64,000 nucleotides of DNA from Glaciecola sp964621345 (GCA_964621345.1 CAZUON010000010.1:19128-83127), one strand, 5' to 3'; numbered from the stretch's first letter, positions 34,837 to 43,997 are shown. Notes: generated from the letters alone by a model not told the origin. Translations and numbers: made by a program.

Positions 34837-35508
34837 TTAGTAAATATACAAGTAAATAGCAAAAAAATGGCATGCTGCACCAGCAACTACGCATAAATGC
34901 CATAACGCATGAGAATAATGGCGACTCTTTAACAGATACAAAGGAATGCCCGCGCTATAACAAAGCCCTCCAGCAACCAGTAAAATAAAGCCTTGTATAA
35001 CTAAAGACTGGTAAATAGGGTAAATCAGAAATAAAGCCAACCAACCCATAATTGCATATGTCACGATACTAATTTTTGGATACTTGTGGCCCAACAATAA
35101 CTTAAAAAATATCCCCGCTACAGCAATCGCCCAAACTACGATGAGCGCCACCATACCCATTGTACCGCCCACACCAATCGCCATGAACGGAGTGTAAGAC
35201 CCAGCGATAAGCAAATAAATGGCAATATGGTCGACTTTTCTTAGCCAGAGTCTACGCACTGGGTCCACTGTGGCATGGTAAATCGCGGATGAAACAAACA
35301 TTGCAATAAGGCTTAGGCCGTACACCCAAGCGACCAGCAAGCCAAATGAGCTTGAAGCTGTTTGTAGTAGCAGTGTTAAGCCAACGAATGAAAGAATTGC
35401 ACCGAGGGCATGGGTCAGAGAATTGAGTTTTTCTTCACTAACAGAATAGGTGCTGTGATCCATTGCGTCAGATTTTAAGGGTAACATTATGCTGCCTGTT
35501 TGCTTCAA
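34837..35508 (-). CDS. hemolysin III family / TrhA (PAQR-like) membrane protein
   Basis: Seven hydrophobic segments with the family marks: EEKLNSLTHALGAILSFVGL near the N-terminus, SSAIYHATVDPVRRLWLRKV followed by DHIAIYLLIAGSYTPFMAIG, and a C-terminal SHALWHLCVVAGAACHFFAI. The conserved Ser, Asp and three His positions are those that bind zinc in PAQR relatives. E. coli YqfA (TrhA) affects membrane energetics; hemolysis is not a general property. Starts at 35508, 35487 and 35463 are possible; the shortest begins nearest the conserved part. Confidence 0.9.
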   Translation of the reverse strand: MKQTGSIMLPLKSDAMDHSTYSVSEEKLNSLTHALGAILSFVGLTLLLQTASSSFGLLVAWVYGLSLIAMFVSSAIYHATVDPVRRLWLRKVDHIAIYLLIAGSYTPFMAIGVGGTMGMVALIVVWAIAVAGIFFKLLLGHKYPKISIVTYAIMGWLALFLIYPIYQSLVIQGFILLVAGGLCYSAGIPLYLLKSRHYSHALWHLCVVAGAACHFFAIYLYIY

Positions 35509-35567
35509 AGTTATAATTTACGATTTCAGCGTACGCTTGTACACTCAAAATTGTTAGTTTAACAAAA

Positions 35568-36905
35568 TTATAATAATAAAAGCGTACCCAAGCCCAAAAA
35601 TGCAACAAAGCCAACAATGTCAGTGACTGTGGTAAGAATAACCGAGCCAGCCAGTGCAGGGTCTATTTTAAGCTTGTTAAGCAGAATCGGTAAGGTAACA
35701 CCGGCCACAGCTGCAGCGATAATGTTAAGTAGTATCGACAGCGCAATGACTAAACCTAGCATCGGGTTGGCAAACCAAAAGTATGCCACAATGCCGATGA
35801 CCAACGCCCACACAGCTCCGTTTAAGCCGCCTACACGCAACTCTTTGGTTAATAATGCTTTGCGGTTGGCACCTGTGACTTGTCCTAGTGCTAAGCCTCG
35901 TACAATTAGAGTAAGCGTTTGGCTTCCAGCAATACCTCCCATACTTGCTACCACCGGCATTAATACCGCCAACGCGACAACTTGTTGTAAGGTGGCTTCG
36001 AATAAACCAATAAACCATGATGCTAAAAATGCTGTAATCAAATTAATACCTAACCAAACAGCTCGATTTCGGGCACTTTTACGCACTGGTGAGAATAAAT
36101 CTTCGTCTTCATCCATACCGGCGCTGGCCATCACTTGTCGCTCGTAAAATTCGTTCACCAATTCACTTGCTATGAGCATATCGATACGACCTAAAAACTG
36201 CTTGTTATCATCAATTACCGGCAGTGATGCAAAACCTGAACGTTGCACCACTCTGGCGGCTTGAGTGCAATCATCTTCTGCTTGAATAATATCGATTTCA
36301 TCTTCACTTAAATCCACTAAAGGTAGGTGTTCAGGCGCGCCGAATACCTTTGTCAGTTTAACTGCTTCAGAAAACTGTCCAGCGCGGTTCAGTAAAAATA
36401 TACAATCGGTGTAATCGGGTACTTCTCTGCGTATAAGCCTTAACGCGTCCCTTACTCGTGCGTTAAGTGGCAGTACTAATACATCGTGACTTAGCCAATG
36501 ACCAATTTGTGCATCGCTGTATTGGCTGGCGTCTTTAAAGTATTGTCGTTGTTGTTTATCCATTGCCGCATAGGCGCGATCAACTAACTGATTAGGGAGA
36601 GTGTCTGATAGTTCAAGTAGCTGTTCAGCGTCGACATCGGCGAAGAGCGCTTCCCACTCAATGGAGTCGACTTCCTCGATAAGTGGTTCACGAGCATCGC
36701 CGCGCATTTCAACCAATACATCAAGTTTTTTGTGGCGAGGAATGTCACGCCACACATTAAGGCGCTGCTCGTAGGGAATCGATTCGAGTAATAATGCGAT
36801 ATCATCTTCATCTTGACTGGCAACAATTGAGCTTAATTCATCCACTCTTTGTTGATCAGGCCCAGATACAATTTCATCAATTAAGTCGGGGAGTTGCTCT
36901 GACAT
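35568..36905 (-). CDS. mgtE: magnesium transporter MgtE
   Basis: A CBS-containing Mg2+ channel of the inner membrane. Residues ~1-125 are the superhelical MgtE N domain, ~130-255 the paired CBS domains that close the channel when Mg2+ binds, and ~280-445 five transmembrane helices with the pore signature LMPVVASMGGIAGSQTLTLI and VTLPILLNKLKIDPALAGS. The 445 residues match the family. There is no Mg2+-sensing leader in the short (93 nt) region to the upstream mscS-type gene. An mscS-mgtE transcript is possible. Confidence 0.95.
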   Translation of the reverse strand: MSEQLPDLIDEIVSGPDQQRVDELSSIVASQDEDDIALLLESIPYEQRLNVWRDIPRHKKLDVLVEMRGDAREPLIEEVDSIEWEALFADVDAEQLLELSDTLPNQLVDRAYAAMDKQQRQYFKDASQYSDAQIGHWLSHDVLVLPLNARVRDALRLIRREVPDYTDCIFLLNRAGQFSEAVKLTKVFGAPEHLPLVDLSEDEIDIIQAEDDCTQAARVVQRSGFASLPVIDDNKQFLGRIDMLIASELVNEFYERQVMASAGMDEDEDLFSPVRKSARNRAVWLGINLITAFLASWFIGLFEATLQQVVALAVLMPVVASMGGIAGSQTLTLIVRGLALGQVTGANRKALLTKELRVGGLNGAVWALVIGIVAYFWFANPMLGLVIALSILLNIIAAAVAGVTLPILLNKLKIDPALAGSVILTTVTDIVGFVAFLGLGTLLLL

Positions 36906-36998
36906 GCTGATTCCTTATAAAACTAAATATTTGCCTAGGGCGTCTTAACCAGTTTATTGATGTCTAGCTAGCCCCTGAACCTTAACTCAATTTAGAAA

Positions 36999-37949
36999 TT
37001 AGGGTTTTGCCGACACCTCATTTGGCCCAATGCTGCTATCAGTTTGCTTTATGCTCAGTGTATCTGAAGTTGCGTTTTGGATAGTAAGTGAGCCATCTAA
37101 GTGCACATCTCGCTGCGGGAAGGAGATAACAATGTCATTTTCAGCGAACAGTTCATCAACTCTAAATCGTATATTACTGCGAATAACTCGTAAGTCTTTC
37201 TCAACCGTCGCATTTACCCAAAAATATACTTCAAATACCAATGCGCTATCAGCAAAGTCATCAAAAATAACAAGAGGAACAGGATCGCTTGCCACATCGG
37301 CCTGTTCTTTAGCTGATTGCTCAATCAGCTTAGCTACCGTTTTTACAGGAGAGCCATAAGCTACCCCAATACGCACCGATGTACGTATCATATTGTCGAT
37401 TAAGGTCCAGTTTACTACGGTGTTTTCGAGCAACTTACTGTTAGGAATCAGCATGTGAACACCATCTATACGGCGAATACGAGTAGAGCGAGTATTTATG
37501 GCTTCAACCTTTCCACGCGATACGTTATCAATTTCTAAAAAGTCATTGATACGTATTGGTCGCTCCCACATTAAAATCCAACCGCTGATGAAGTTGTTGA
37601 TAATGTTCTGCGCCCCAAAACCCACACCAATCGCGATTGCACCTGAAACAAAAGCAAAAGCGGTAAGGGGAACGTTAATTAAATCTAGTGTAGTAATAAA
37701 TAACAGTATGAGGGCTACAACGTTGTAAACACGCTTAACTAAATGCGCAACATCGGGCTCAACCTTATTTGCTTTTAGGCGACTAAAAATAAAGCGACCA
37801 AGCCAAGATATTAGAAATATGCCAACAAAAACATAGGTCGGTACAATCAGTATCTCGCCAATGGTGACTTCATACTCACCGTAGGTAAATAAAACGAAGT
37901 TAATTATGGAATAAAGTTGGTCGAGAAACGCGTTAAGTTTTTCTGCCAT
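36999..37949 (-). CDS. small-conductance mechanosensitive channel, MscS family
   Basis: Three N-terminal membrane segments end in TM3, GAIAIGVGFGAQNIINNFIS (about residues 100-120), the glycine/alanine-rich pore helix of MscS. The cytoplasmic beta domain follows (FLEIDNVSRGKVEAINTRST, RRIDGVHMLIPNSKLL), then the C-terminal alpha-beta domain (VRIGVAYGSPVKTV). The channel opens under membrane tension to release solutes in hypo-osmotic shock. At 316 residues it is a little longer than E. coli MscS (286) because of a Ser/Thr-rich tail. It is upstream of mgtE and divergent from the rimK operon. Confidence 0.92.
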   Translation of the reverse strand: MAEKLNAFLDQLYSIINFVLFTYGEYEVTIGEILIVPTYVFVGIFLISWLGRFIFSRLKANKVEPDVAHLVKRVYNVVALILLFITTLDLINVPLTAFAFVSGAIAIGVGFGAQNIINNFISGWILMWERPIRINDFLEIDNVSRGKVEAINTRSTRIRRIDGVHMLIPNSKLLENTVVNWTLIDNMIRTSVRIGVAYGSPVKTVAKLIEQSAKEQADVASDPVPLVIFDDFADSALVFEVYFWVNATVEKDLRVIRSNIRFRVDELFAENDIVISFPQRDVHLDGSLTIQNATSDTLSIKQTDSSIGPNEVSAKP

Positions 37950-38254
37950 AAATATGCATTCTCCGATGAATATAAAGTCTTGGTTTGCAGTAACTTTTTT
38001 CAGAAACTAGAATTACAAATATAATAACTGAATTTATTTTTAATACTAATGAAAGAATATGTTTATCTATTCACAAAAATCGCGTACAAAGCGAAATAAT
38101 TCATAGTTGCCTAGGGCGTCGTTGATACACAACCTGTGCTATGAAATTTCTGCAAGCTCATACACATCGCTTGCTTTTTTGTTATGGTGCTTTTTTAACC
38201 ACATTTTCTATTAACAAAGTAGCGAAAGAAAGCATCTTATTAAGGTTGTAACAC
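37950..38254. other. divergent intergenic region between the mscS-type gene and rimK
   Basis: This 305-nt interval must hold promoters for both transcripts. It is AT-rich (notably 38000-38080) but I cannot choose a clear -35/-10 pair. I see no gene or repeat. Confidence 0.5.
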
Positions 38255-39160
38255 ATGAAAATCGCGATTTTATCTCGCAACAAAAATTTATATTCCACGC
38301 GCCGCTTGAAAGAGGCGGGTGAGGCTCGAGGCCATGAGGTTGATATCATCGATACGCTGCATTGCTATATGGATATCACGAGTGCTAAACCCGTCGTCAG
38401 ATTTAAAGGGCAATCGTTGCCGCATTACGATGCGGTGATACCGAGAATTGGTGCGTCGGTAACCTTTTATGGTACTGCGGTGGTGCGCCAATTTGAAATG
38501 ACAGGCTCATTTAGTGTCAACGAATCGGTGGCCATTTCTCGTTCTCGTGACAAACTGCGTTCGATGCAGTTGTTGTCCCGAAAAGGTATTGGTTTACCTC
38601 GCACAGGTTTTGCTCATAGCCCCGACAACATTAAAGATTTGATTAAAAATGTTGGTGGTGCCCCACTAGTCATTAAGTTGCTAGAGGGTACGCAAGGCGT
38701 AGGCGTTGTATTAGCTGAAACGTCTAAAGCCGCTGAAAGTGTGATAGAAGCATTCATGGGGATTAATACCAATATTTTAGTACAAGAATTCATTAAAGAA
38801 GCTGGTGGCTCGGATATTCGTTGCTTAGTTGTGGGTGGTAAAGTCGTTGCCGCTATGAAACGGCAAGGCCAGGAGGGAGAGTTTCGCTCTAACTTACACC
38901 GTGGTGGCTCAGCCCAAATCACCAAAATTTCAGCAGCTGAGCGCGCTACTGCCGTCGCAGCAGCAAAAGCAATGGGTTTGAATGTGTGTGGCGTAGATTT
39001 GCTTAGGTCACATCGAGGGCCGGTAGTGATGGAAGTAAATTCATCGCCAGGCTTAGAGGGCATCGAGACTGCAACCGGGAAAGACGTTGCAAGTATGATA
39101 TATCAGTTTATAGAGAGTAATCAGCGCCCTCACAATACGCGCACAAAAGGAAAGGGTTAA
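38255..39160 (+). CDS. rimK: RimK-type ATP-grasp alpha-L-glutamate ligase
   Basis: RimK adds glutamates to the C-terminus of ribosomal protein S6 and can make poly-alpha-glutamate. The sequence follows E. coli RimK (300 residues) from MKIAILSRNKNLYSTRRLKE through the ATP-grasp core: APLVIKLLEGTQGVGVVLAE, ILVQEFIKEAGGSDIRCLVV, FRSNLHRGGSAQITKISAAE, and the metal-binding end VVMEVNSSPGLEGIE. A ribosome binding site (aagg) precedes ATG 38255. It is the first of three tightly packed genes, with a 4-nt gap to an M14-type deacylase and then a retropepsin-like gene, which suggests a modification/processing system. Confidence 0.94.
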   Translation: MKIAILSRNKNLYSTRRLKEAGEARGHEVDIIDTLHCYMDITSAKPVVRFKGQSLPHYDAVIPRIGASVTFYGTAVVRQFEMTGSFSVNESVAISRSRDKLRSMQLLSRKGIGLPRTGFAHSPDNIKDLIKNVGGAPLVIKLLEGTQGVGVVLAETSKAAESVIEAFMGINTNILVQEFIKEAGGSDIRCLVVGGKVVAAMKRQGQEGEFRSNLHRGGSAQITKISAAERATAVAAAKAMGLNVCGVDLLRSHRGPVVMEVNSSPGLEGIETATGKDVASMIYQFIESNQRPHNTRTKGKG

Positions 39161-39164
39161 GCCA

Positions 39165-40214
39165 ATGAACTCTGGAATGTTGGACCTGCTGAGTATTGGC
39201 GATACCACAATCAAACCGGGTGAAAGAGTCAAACTGAAGTTGCCGATGGCAAATTTATATACCGATACTCAAGTATCCATTCCGGTCGAAGTTATTCGGG
39301 CTAAAAAACCAGGTCCCACTGTGTTTATTAGCGCTGCTATTCATGGAGATGAGCTAAATGGTATTGAGATTATACGCCGCTTGATGACTATGAAGTCTTT
39401 GCGTTTATCAAGCGGTACGCTTATAGCAGTGCCAATTGTGAATGTTTATGGAATGCTTAATCAATCTCGTTATATGCCTGACCGCAGAGATTTAAATAGA
39501 TGTTTCCCTGGCTCAGCAAAAGGTTCACTGGCAGGCCGCGTTGCCCATTTGTTTCTTGAAGAAATTGTGAGTAAGTGTGATTACGGTATTGATTTGCATA
39601 CAGGTGCGATTCATCGCAGTAATTACCCGCAAATTAGAGCGAATCTAAGCGATGAAGAAACCGAGGCTATGGCACGAGTGTTTGGTGTACCTGTACTATT
39701 AAATTCGAGCCTACGGGACGGTTCGTTGCGAGAAGCAGCATCTGAGCACGGGGTAAAAGTACTATTATACGAAGCAGGTCAGGCCCTTCGTTTTGATGAG
39801 TTATCTATTAGAGCTGGCTTAAAGGGGGTATTGAATGTGCTGGGGCACTTAGGACTTGTGCGTAAACGGCGCTCAAAGTCAGTATCAGTAGACCCCTTTA
39901 TTGCCAATAATTCTTCATGGGTCAGGGCAAGCTCATCGGGCACGGTCCGAGACATTAAGCGCTTGGGCGATTATGTTAAAGGTGGTGAAGTGCTGGCTGA
40001 AATATGCAGCCCCGTAGGCTCCTTTGTTGAAAAGCTCAAAGCACCTAGATCGGGTGTGATTATTGGTAAACAAAATATTCCCCTAGTTCAGGAGGGTGAT
40101 GCGATGTTCCATATTGCTAACTTTGAAGAGCATAATGAGGTAACGGATAACATTGAGCAGCTTCAAGAAAATTTAGTCACTTCGACTGAACATGTGGAGA
40201 CCTTGTACCAGTGA
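39165..40214 (+). CDS. succinylglutamate desuccinylase/aspartoacylase-family (M14-like) zinc hydrolase
   Basis: The zinc ligands of the AstE/AspA family are visible: His-x-x-Glu in ISAAIHGDELNGIEIIRRLM (~50-69) and the third His in GIDLHTGAIHRSNYPQIRAN (~142-161). The likely catalytic Glu is in VLLYEAGQALRFDE (~202). The C-terminal ~90 residues form a biotinyl/lipoyl-like beta barrel (SSGTVRDIKRLGDYVKGGEV). Relatives remove acyl groups from amino acids or trim peptides; the substrate here is unknown. The gene is 4 nt downstream of rimK and overlaps the next gene by 4 nt. Confidence 0.88.
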   Translation: MNSGMLDLLSIGDTTIKPGERVKLKLPMANLYTDTQVSIPVEVIRAKKPGPTVFISAAIHGDELNGIEIIRRLMTMKSLRLSSGTLIAVPIVNVYGMLNQSRYMPDRRDLNRCFPGSAKGSLAGRVAHLFLEEIVSKCDYGIDLHTGAIHRSNYPQIRANLSDEETEAMARVFGVPVLLNSSLRDGSLREAASEHGVKVLLYEAGQALRFDELSIRAGLKGVLNVLGHLGLVRKRRSKSVSVDPFIANNSSWVRASSSGTVRDIKRLGDYVKGGEVLAEICSPVGSFVEKLKAPRSGVIIGKQNIPLVQEGDAMFHIANFEEHNEVTDNIEQLQENLVTSTEHVETLYQ

Positions 40215-40660
40215 GCAATGAATTATTAAGCGAACGCCCTTTAGTTGGGGTGGTAGAGAGTATAGATTTACCCCTTTTAGGCTTGCATGGCATCAACACC
40301 CGAATTGATACTGGTGCCCAAACCTCTGCGCTTCATGTTGACCATATTGTTGTAAATAAGGCAGCACAACGGGTCAGCTTTGAGTTTCATCCAGATTTTC
40401 ATGACATCGATAAAACCATACGTTGTGATGCAGCAATATACGCTCGGCGTTGGGTTAAGTCTTCAAATGGCGAGCGTGAGCGACGTTATGTGATTCAAAC
40501 TCAAGCGGTAATAGGGGAGATAACTTGGGACATCGAGCTTACGTTAACAGACCGCTCCTCCATGACACACCTGATGTTGTTAGGTCGAGAGGCATTAAGC
40601 GGAAATTTTCTTGTTGACCCTGGGGAAGAGTATTTGGTTTCTATAAAACAGGCAATATAA
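40211..40660 (+). CDS. retropepsin-like aspartic protease family protein (COG4067, RimB-like)
   Basis: The protein starts on GTG at 40211, overlapping the previous stop (gtga). It has one retropepsin-type active site, INTRIDTGAQTSALHVDHI (about residues 28-46), and the flap and core regions YVIQTQAVIGEITWDIEL and LMLLGREALSGNFLVDPG. The last block, LGREAL-x-x-x-FLVDP, is diagnostic for COG4067. Such proteins occur next to rimK in many bacteria, and RimB of Pseudomonas is a protease working with RimK on S6. A homodimer is expected because one Asp motif is present. Confidence 0.87.
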   Translation: MSNELLSERPLVGVVESIDLPLLGLHGINTRIDTGAQTSALHVDHIVVNKAAQRVSFEFHPDFHDIDKTIRCDAAIYARRWVKSSNGERERRYVIQTQAVIGEITWDIELTLTDRSSMTHLMLLGREALSGNFLVDPGEEYLVSIKQAI

Positions 40661-40706
40661 GAGGAATCTGTTTATGCGTAAGCTAAATTATGACTGATAA
40701 AACATA

Positions 40707-40733
40707 AAAGGCATCTTACACGATGCCTTTTTT
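40707..40733. terminator. bidirectional terminator between the rimK operon and lipA
   Basis: A 9-bp stem (aaaggcatc at 40707-40715, gatgccttt at 40722-40730) with a 6-nt loop is followed by T and preceded by A, so it can serve the rimK operon on the plus strand and lipA, whose stop is at 40760, on the minus strand. Confidence 0.88.
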
Positions 40734-40759
40734 ATGATGTACACCTATTTAGCATAAGC

Positions 40760-41722
40760 TTACTTAACTTCTTCACCTAAGGCTTGTTTATCGGCATGAT
40801 AGCTAGAGCGTACCATCGGGCCACATGCTGCGTGGGTAAAACCGATTTCTTTGGCATAATCGCCTAAAGCATCAAACTCCGCTGGCGGTACATATCGCTT
40901 CACCGGGAAATGGTGTTTGCTCGGTTGAAGGTACTGGCCAAGAGTAAGCATGTTCACGTTATGTGCACGCAAATCATCTAGCACAGTTTGCATTTCTTCG
41001 TTGGTTTCGCCCATTCCCATCATTAAGCCAGATTTGGTGGGTACATCAGGGTGTTGCTCTTTAAACTTACGTAGTAGCTCTAAAGACCATTTATAATTCG
41101 CACCTGGGCGACACTCGCGATACAAGCGCGGAATCGTTTCTAGATTGTGATTAAATACATCTGGTACGCCGTTCTTAAGTATTTCTAAGGCTCTGTCCAT
41201 TCGACCACGAAAATCGGGCACTAAGACCTCAATAGTTGTGTTCGGGCTATGTTCACGAATGGCGTTAATACAATCCACAAAATGTTGCGCGCCACCATCG
41301 CGAAGGTCATCGCGATCAACTGAAGTGATCACAACATAATTTAGCCCCATCTCTGCAATGGTTTTAGCGAGCTTTTCAGGCTCCTCGGCGCTTGGCGGTA
41401 GAGGTTTGCCATGTGCAACGTCGCAAAATGGGCAACGTCGTGTACATATATCGCCCAAAATCATAAAGGTTGCCGTGCCTTTATTAAAGCATTCGGCAAG
41501 GTTAGGACAACTTGCTTCTTCGCATACTGAGTGAAGTTTATTTTTACGCAAAGTACTTTTTATGTGCTCAATACGGTCGGTAGTGCGCGGTAACTTAATT
41601 TTAATCCACGAGGGTTTACGCAGCATCTCTGCCTTTTCGGTAGGGACAATCGTGATTGGGATATGCTTAAGCTTATCCTCATCTCTTAATTTTACGCCAG
41701 CTTGTACTCGAGAGTTACTCAT
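40760..41722 (-). CDS. lipA: lipoyl synthase
   Basis: Radical-SAM enzyme inserting two sulfurs into octanoyl chains on lipoyl domains. The auxiliary cluster cysteines are in CEEASCPNLAECF (C-x4-C-x5-C), and the radical-SAM motif is TRRCPFCDVAHGKP (C-x3-C-x2-C with the upstream Cys of DICTRRC). The C-terminal RSSYHAD serine completes the auxiliary cluster. The 320 residues match E. coli LipA. It overlaps lipB by 8 nt (ATGAGTAA), a sign of translational coupling, and is the last gene of the long cluster from leuS. Confidence 0.96.
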   Translation of the reverse strand: MSNSRVQAGVKLRDEDKLKHIPITIVPTEKAEMLRKPSWIKIKLPRTTDRIEHIKSTLRKNKLHSVCEEASCPNLAECFNKGTATFMILGDICTRRCPFCDVAHGKPLPPSAEEPEKLAKTIAEMGLNYVVITSVDRDDLRDGGAQHFVDCINAIREHSPNTTIEVLVPDFRGRMDRALEILKNGVPDVFNHNLETIPRLYRECRPGANYKWSLELLRKFKEQHPDVPTKSGLMMGMGETNEEMQTVLDDLRAHNVNMLTLGQYLQPSKHHFPVKRYVPPAEFDALGDYAKEIGFTHAACGPMVRSSYHADKQALGEEVK

Positions 41723-42428
41723 TAAAACCTTCTTTAAAAACGAATTGTTTGATGTTTAAAGCTTCACAAAAATGCTTAAGAACATGCTCTTGTGCTTCTT
41801 GCATTGATTTAGGTCCGGCTACATTGTTGCAATCTATCATTTCAAGACCAGCATAGCCACAGGGGTTTATCCGCTGAAAAGGTGCTAAGTCCATATCGAC
41901 ATTAAACGCTAAACCATGAAAAGACGCGCCTTTTCGAATACGTAAACCCACGGAGCAGATTTTTTTGTCATCTACATACACACCTGGGGCATCTTTTTTT
42001 GCGTAAGCCGCAGTGCCATACTCTTTTAGGGTCGCTACGATACAGTTTTCTAATGCAGAAACCAAATCACGCACACCCCACTTTGCGCGGCGAATGTCCA
42101 ATAAGATGTACATCATTAGCTGACCTGGCCCGTGATACGTCACTTGTCCACCTCGGTCTACCTCAACTACCGGAATATCCCCCGGAAACAACACATGCTC
42201 TGCCTTACCTGCTTGACCTTGGGTAAACACAGGGGGGTGTTCGGTAAACCATATTTCATCTGCGGTTTGCGTATCGCGGGTATCGGTAAATGCCTGCATT
42301 TTATGAAATATAGGTAAATACGCTTGCTGACCAAGGTTACGCACAATGGTCGGCAGTTTAAAAGCCGTGGTTAGCTCAGCTTGCACGTTTGGCGTTGTTG
42401 CAGTAGCAGAGGGGGCATGTTCACTCAA
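41715..42428 (-). CDS. lipB: octanoyl-[ACP]:protein octanoyltransferase LipB
   Basis: LipB transfers octanoyl from ACP to lipoyl domains through an acyl-Cys intermediate; lipA then adds sulfur. Key blocks: PPVFTQGQAGKAEHVLFPGD, VDRGGQVTYHGPGQLMMYIL with the catalytic Lys later in GASFHGLAFNVDMDL / INPCGYAGLEM, the Cys of which is the acyl carrier. The start is TTG at 42428, directly after the ybeD stop (tag-ttg), and there is no nearby ATG; a GTG 14 codons further in is the alternative. About 25 residues precede the usual start (TIVRNLGQQAY). Confidence 0.94.
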   Translation of the reverse strand: MSEHAPSATATTPNVQAELTTAFKLPTIVRNLGQQAYLPIFHKMQAFTDTRDTQTADEIWFTEHPPVFTQGQAGKAEHVLFPGDIPVVEVDRGGQVTYHGPGQLMMYILLDIRRAKWGVRDLVSALENCIVATLKEYGTAAYAKKDAPGVYVDDKKICSVGLRIRKGASFHGLAFNVDMDLAPFQRINPCGYAGLEMIDCNNVAGPKSMQEAQEHVLKHFCEALNIKQFVFKEGFNE

Positions 42429-42692
42429 CTACAGCACTACCTTTACAATGTCGATATTTGCCAGCTCAGTATAAATTGTCTCCATGTGCTCTTTACTTGT
42501 CACAATCACGCTAACCGACACTGCATGATAATTACCTTTACTGCTTGGTTTTATACTTGGTGAATAGTCGCCCGGTGCATGAATTTGTAGGCACTCAACG
42601 ACTTTTTCAGGCAAGCTTGGTGTGGCAATGCCCATCACCTTAAAAGTTTGTGAGCAAGGAAAGTCTAGTAGCTCGTCAAAACGTGTTTCCAT
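42429..42692 (-). CDS. ybeD: YbeD/UPF0250 (DUF493) small regulatory-type protein
   Basis: This 87-residue protein matches YbeD: TRFDELLDFPCSQTFKVMGI, then YHAVSVSVIVTSKEHMETIY. The fold is an ACT-like ferredoxin fold, suggesting a small-molecule or regulatory function, but none is proven. It lies between dacA and lipB, exactly as in E. coli, and its stop abuts the lipB TTG start, so the two are probably coupled. Confidence 0.93.
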   Translation of the reverse strand: METRFDELLDFPCSQTFKVMGIATPSLPEKVVECLQIHAPGDYSPSIKPSSKGNYHAVSVSVIVTSKEHMETIYTELANIDIVKVVL

Positions 42693-42706
42693 TTTTCATT
42701 CAACCC

Positions 42707-43855
42707 TTATTCGTCAAAGCCTAGCTTTATGCTCACCCAGTCCATTGCTTTGTCAAAGATACCGCCTTCTTGTACTTCTTCTAGACTTACTAAAGGATAA
42801 GTAGCGATTGTTTCATCTTCAAGCATTAAGCTCAGGGTACCCACTTCCTTGCCTTTGCTAATGGGCGCTTCTAGTTTTTCAGAGAGCTCAAAATGGGCTT
42901 TAAGCTGCGCAGCTTGGCCGCGGGGAATAGTGATGGGGGTATCAACATTTATGCCTAATTCTACAGTGTCTTTGTCACCCATGAATATACGGTGAGCGAC
43001 AAAGCTTTGCCCAGCAGTGTATGGCGTTACCGATTCAAAGAAACGAAATCCGTAGCGTAATAATTTCTTATTTTCAGATTTGCGAGCACGCTCACTTTCG
43101 GTACCCATTACTACTGAAATTAAGCGCATATCGCCTTGTGTAGCCGAAGTAATTAAGCTGTAACCCGAGTCAGAAGTATGCCCAGTTTTGATACCATCAA
43201 CATTTAAGCTTTTATCCCACAATAAGCTATTACGGTTAAATTGCTTAATTCCATTGTAAGTGAACTCTCGTTGGCTGTAATACGCATATACCTCTGGTAA
43301 TTCAGCGATAAGTGCTTTGGATAAAAGCGCCATGTCGCGGGGCGACGTGTAATGGTCGGCATCGTGTAAGCCATGACTGTTTACAAAGTTAGTATTACTC
43401 ATGCCTAGGTTTTGCGCATGAGCATTCATCATGCTAGCAAAGGCAGATTCAGAGCCTGCCACATGTTCTGCGATGGCAACGCAGGCATCGTTACCTGATT
43501 GCACCATTATGCCTTGAAGCAGTTCATCAACACTCACTTTTGTGCCGACTTCAATAAACATTTTAGAGGAGTCAGGGAAGTTCTTTGCCCAAGCGTTCTC
43601 AGATACGGTAACTTCATCGGTTAATTTGATATTGCCGGCCTTTAATTCTTTACCTACAACATACACGGTCATAATTTTTGTAAGGCTTGCAGGTGCTAAG
43701 CGCTGGTCTATGTTTTTTTCGGCAATAACGTGGCCTGTGTGGTGGTCCATCAGTAAAAAACCACCTGCTGCAACACTTGGTACTGGTGGTATGACTACAG
43801 CTGCTTGTGCAAAGCTGAACATCACTAGGGTACAAATAAGGGTGAATAAGCGCAT
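42707..43855 (-). CDS. dacA: D-alanyl-D-alanine carboxypeptidase (PBP5/6 family)
   Basis: A low-molecular-weight penicillin-binding protein that removes the terminal D-Ala of pentapeptide stems. The signal peptide is MRLFTLICTLVMFSFAQAAV. Active-site motifs: SxxK in LAPASLTKIMTVYV, SxN in VQSGNDACVAIAEH, and KTG in VDGIKTGHTSDSGYSL. A C-terminal beta domain and an amphipathic membrane-anchoring helix (FDKAMDWVSIKLGFDE) follow. At 382 residues it is near E. coli DacA (403). It is 14 nt from ybeD and 142 nt downstream of rlpA. Confidence 0.95.
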   Translation of the reverse strand: MRLFTLICTLVMFSFAQAAVVIPPVPSVAAGGFLLMDHHTGHVIAEKNIDQRLAPASLTKIMTVYVVGKELKAGNIKLTDEVTVSENAWAKNFPDSSKMFIEVGTKVSVDELLQGIMVQSGNDACVAIAEHVAGSESAFASMMNAHAQNLGMSNTNFVNSHGLHDADHYTSPRDMALLSKALIAELPEVYAYYSQREFTYNGIKQFNRNSLLWDKSLNVDGIKTGHTSDSGYSLITSATQGDMRLISVVMGTESERARKSENKKLLRYGFRFFESVTPYTAGQSFVAHRIFMGDKDTVELGINVDTPITIPRGQAAQLKAHFELSEKLEAPISKGKEVGTLSLMLEDETIATYPLVSLEEVQEGGIFDKAMDWVSIKLGFDE

Positions 43856-43997
43856 GGTGTTAAGGCTACCTTTTTAGTCGTCTTGTTCTTATGAATGTGC
43901 TCGATACAACGGAGCTAATATTTTATGTGCGAATTTTAGCGTATTGCTAATCGTAACAACAGGATTTTAGGTGCTTTCTTATGCGAAATTGGGCTAG

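Noticed and set aside
35483..36998. Mg2+ riboswitch ahead of mgtE
   Set aside because: The space upstream of mgtE is only 93 nt and shows no paired structure of the M-box size.
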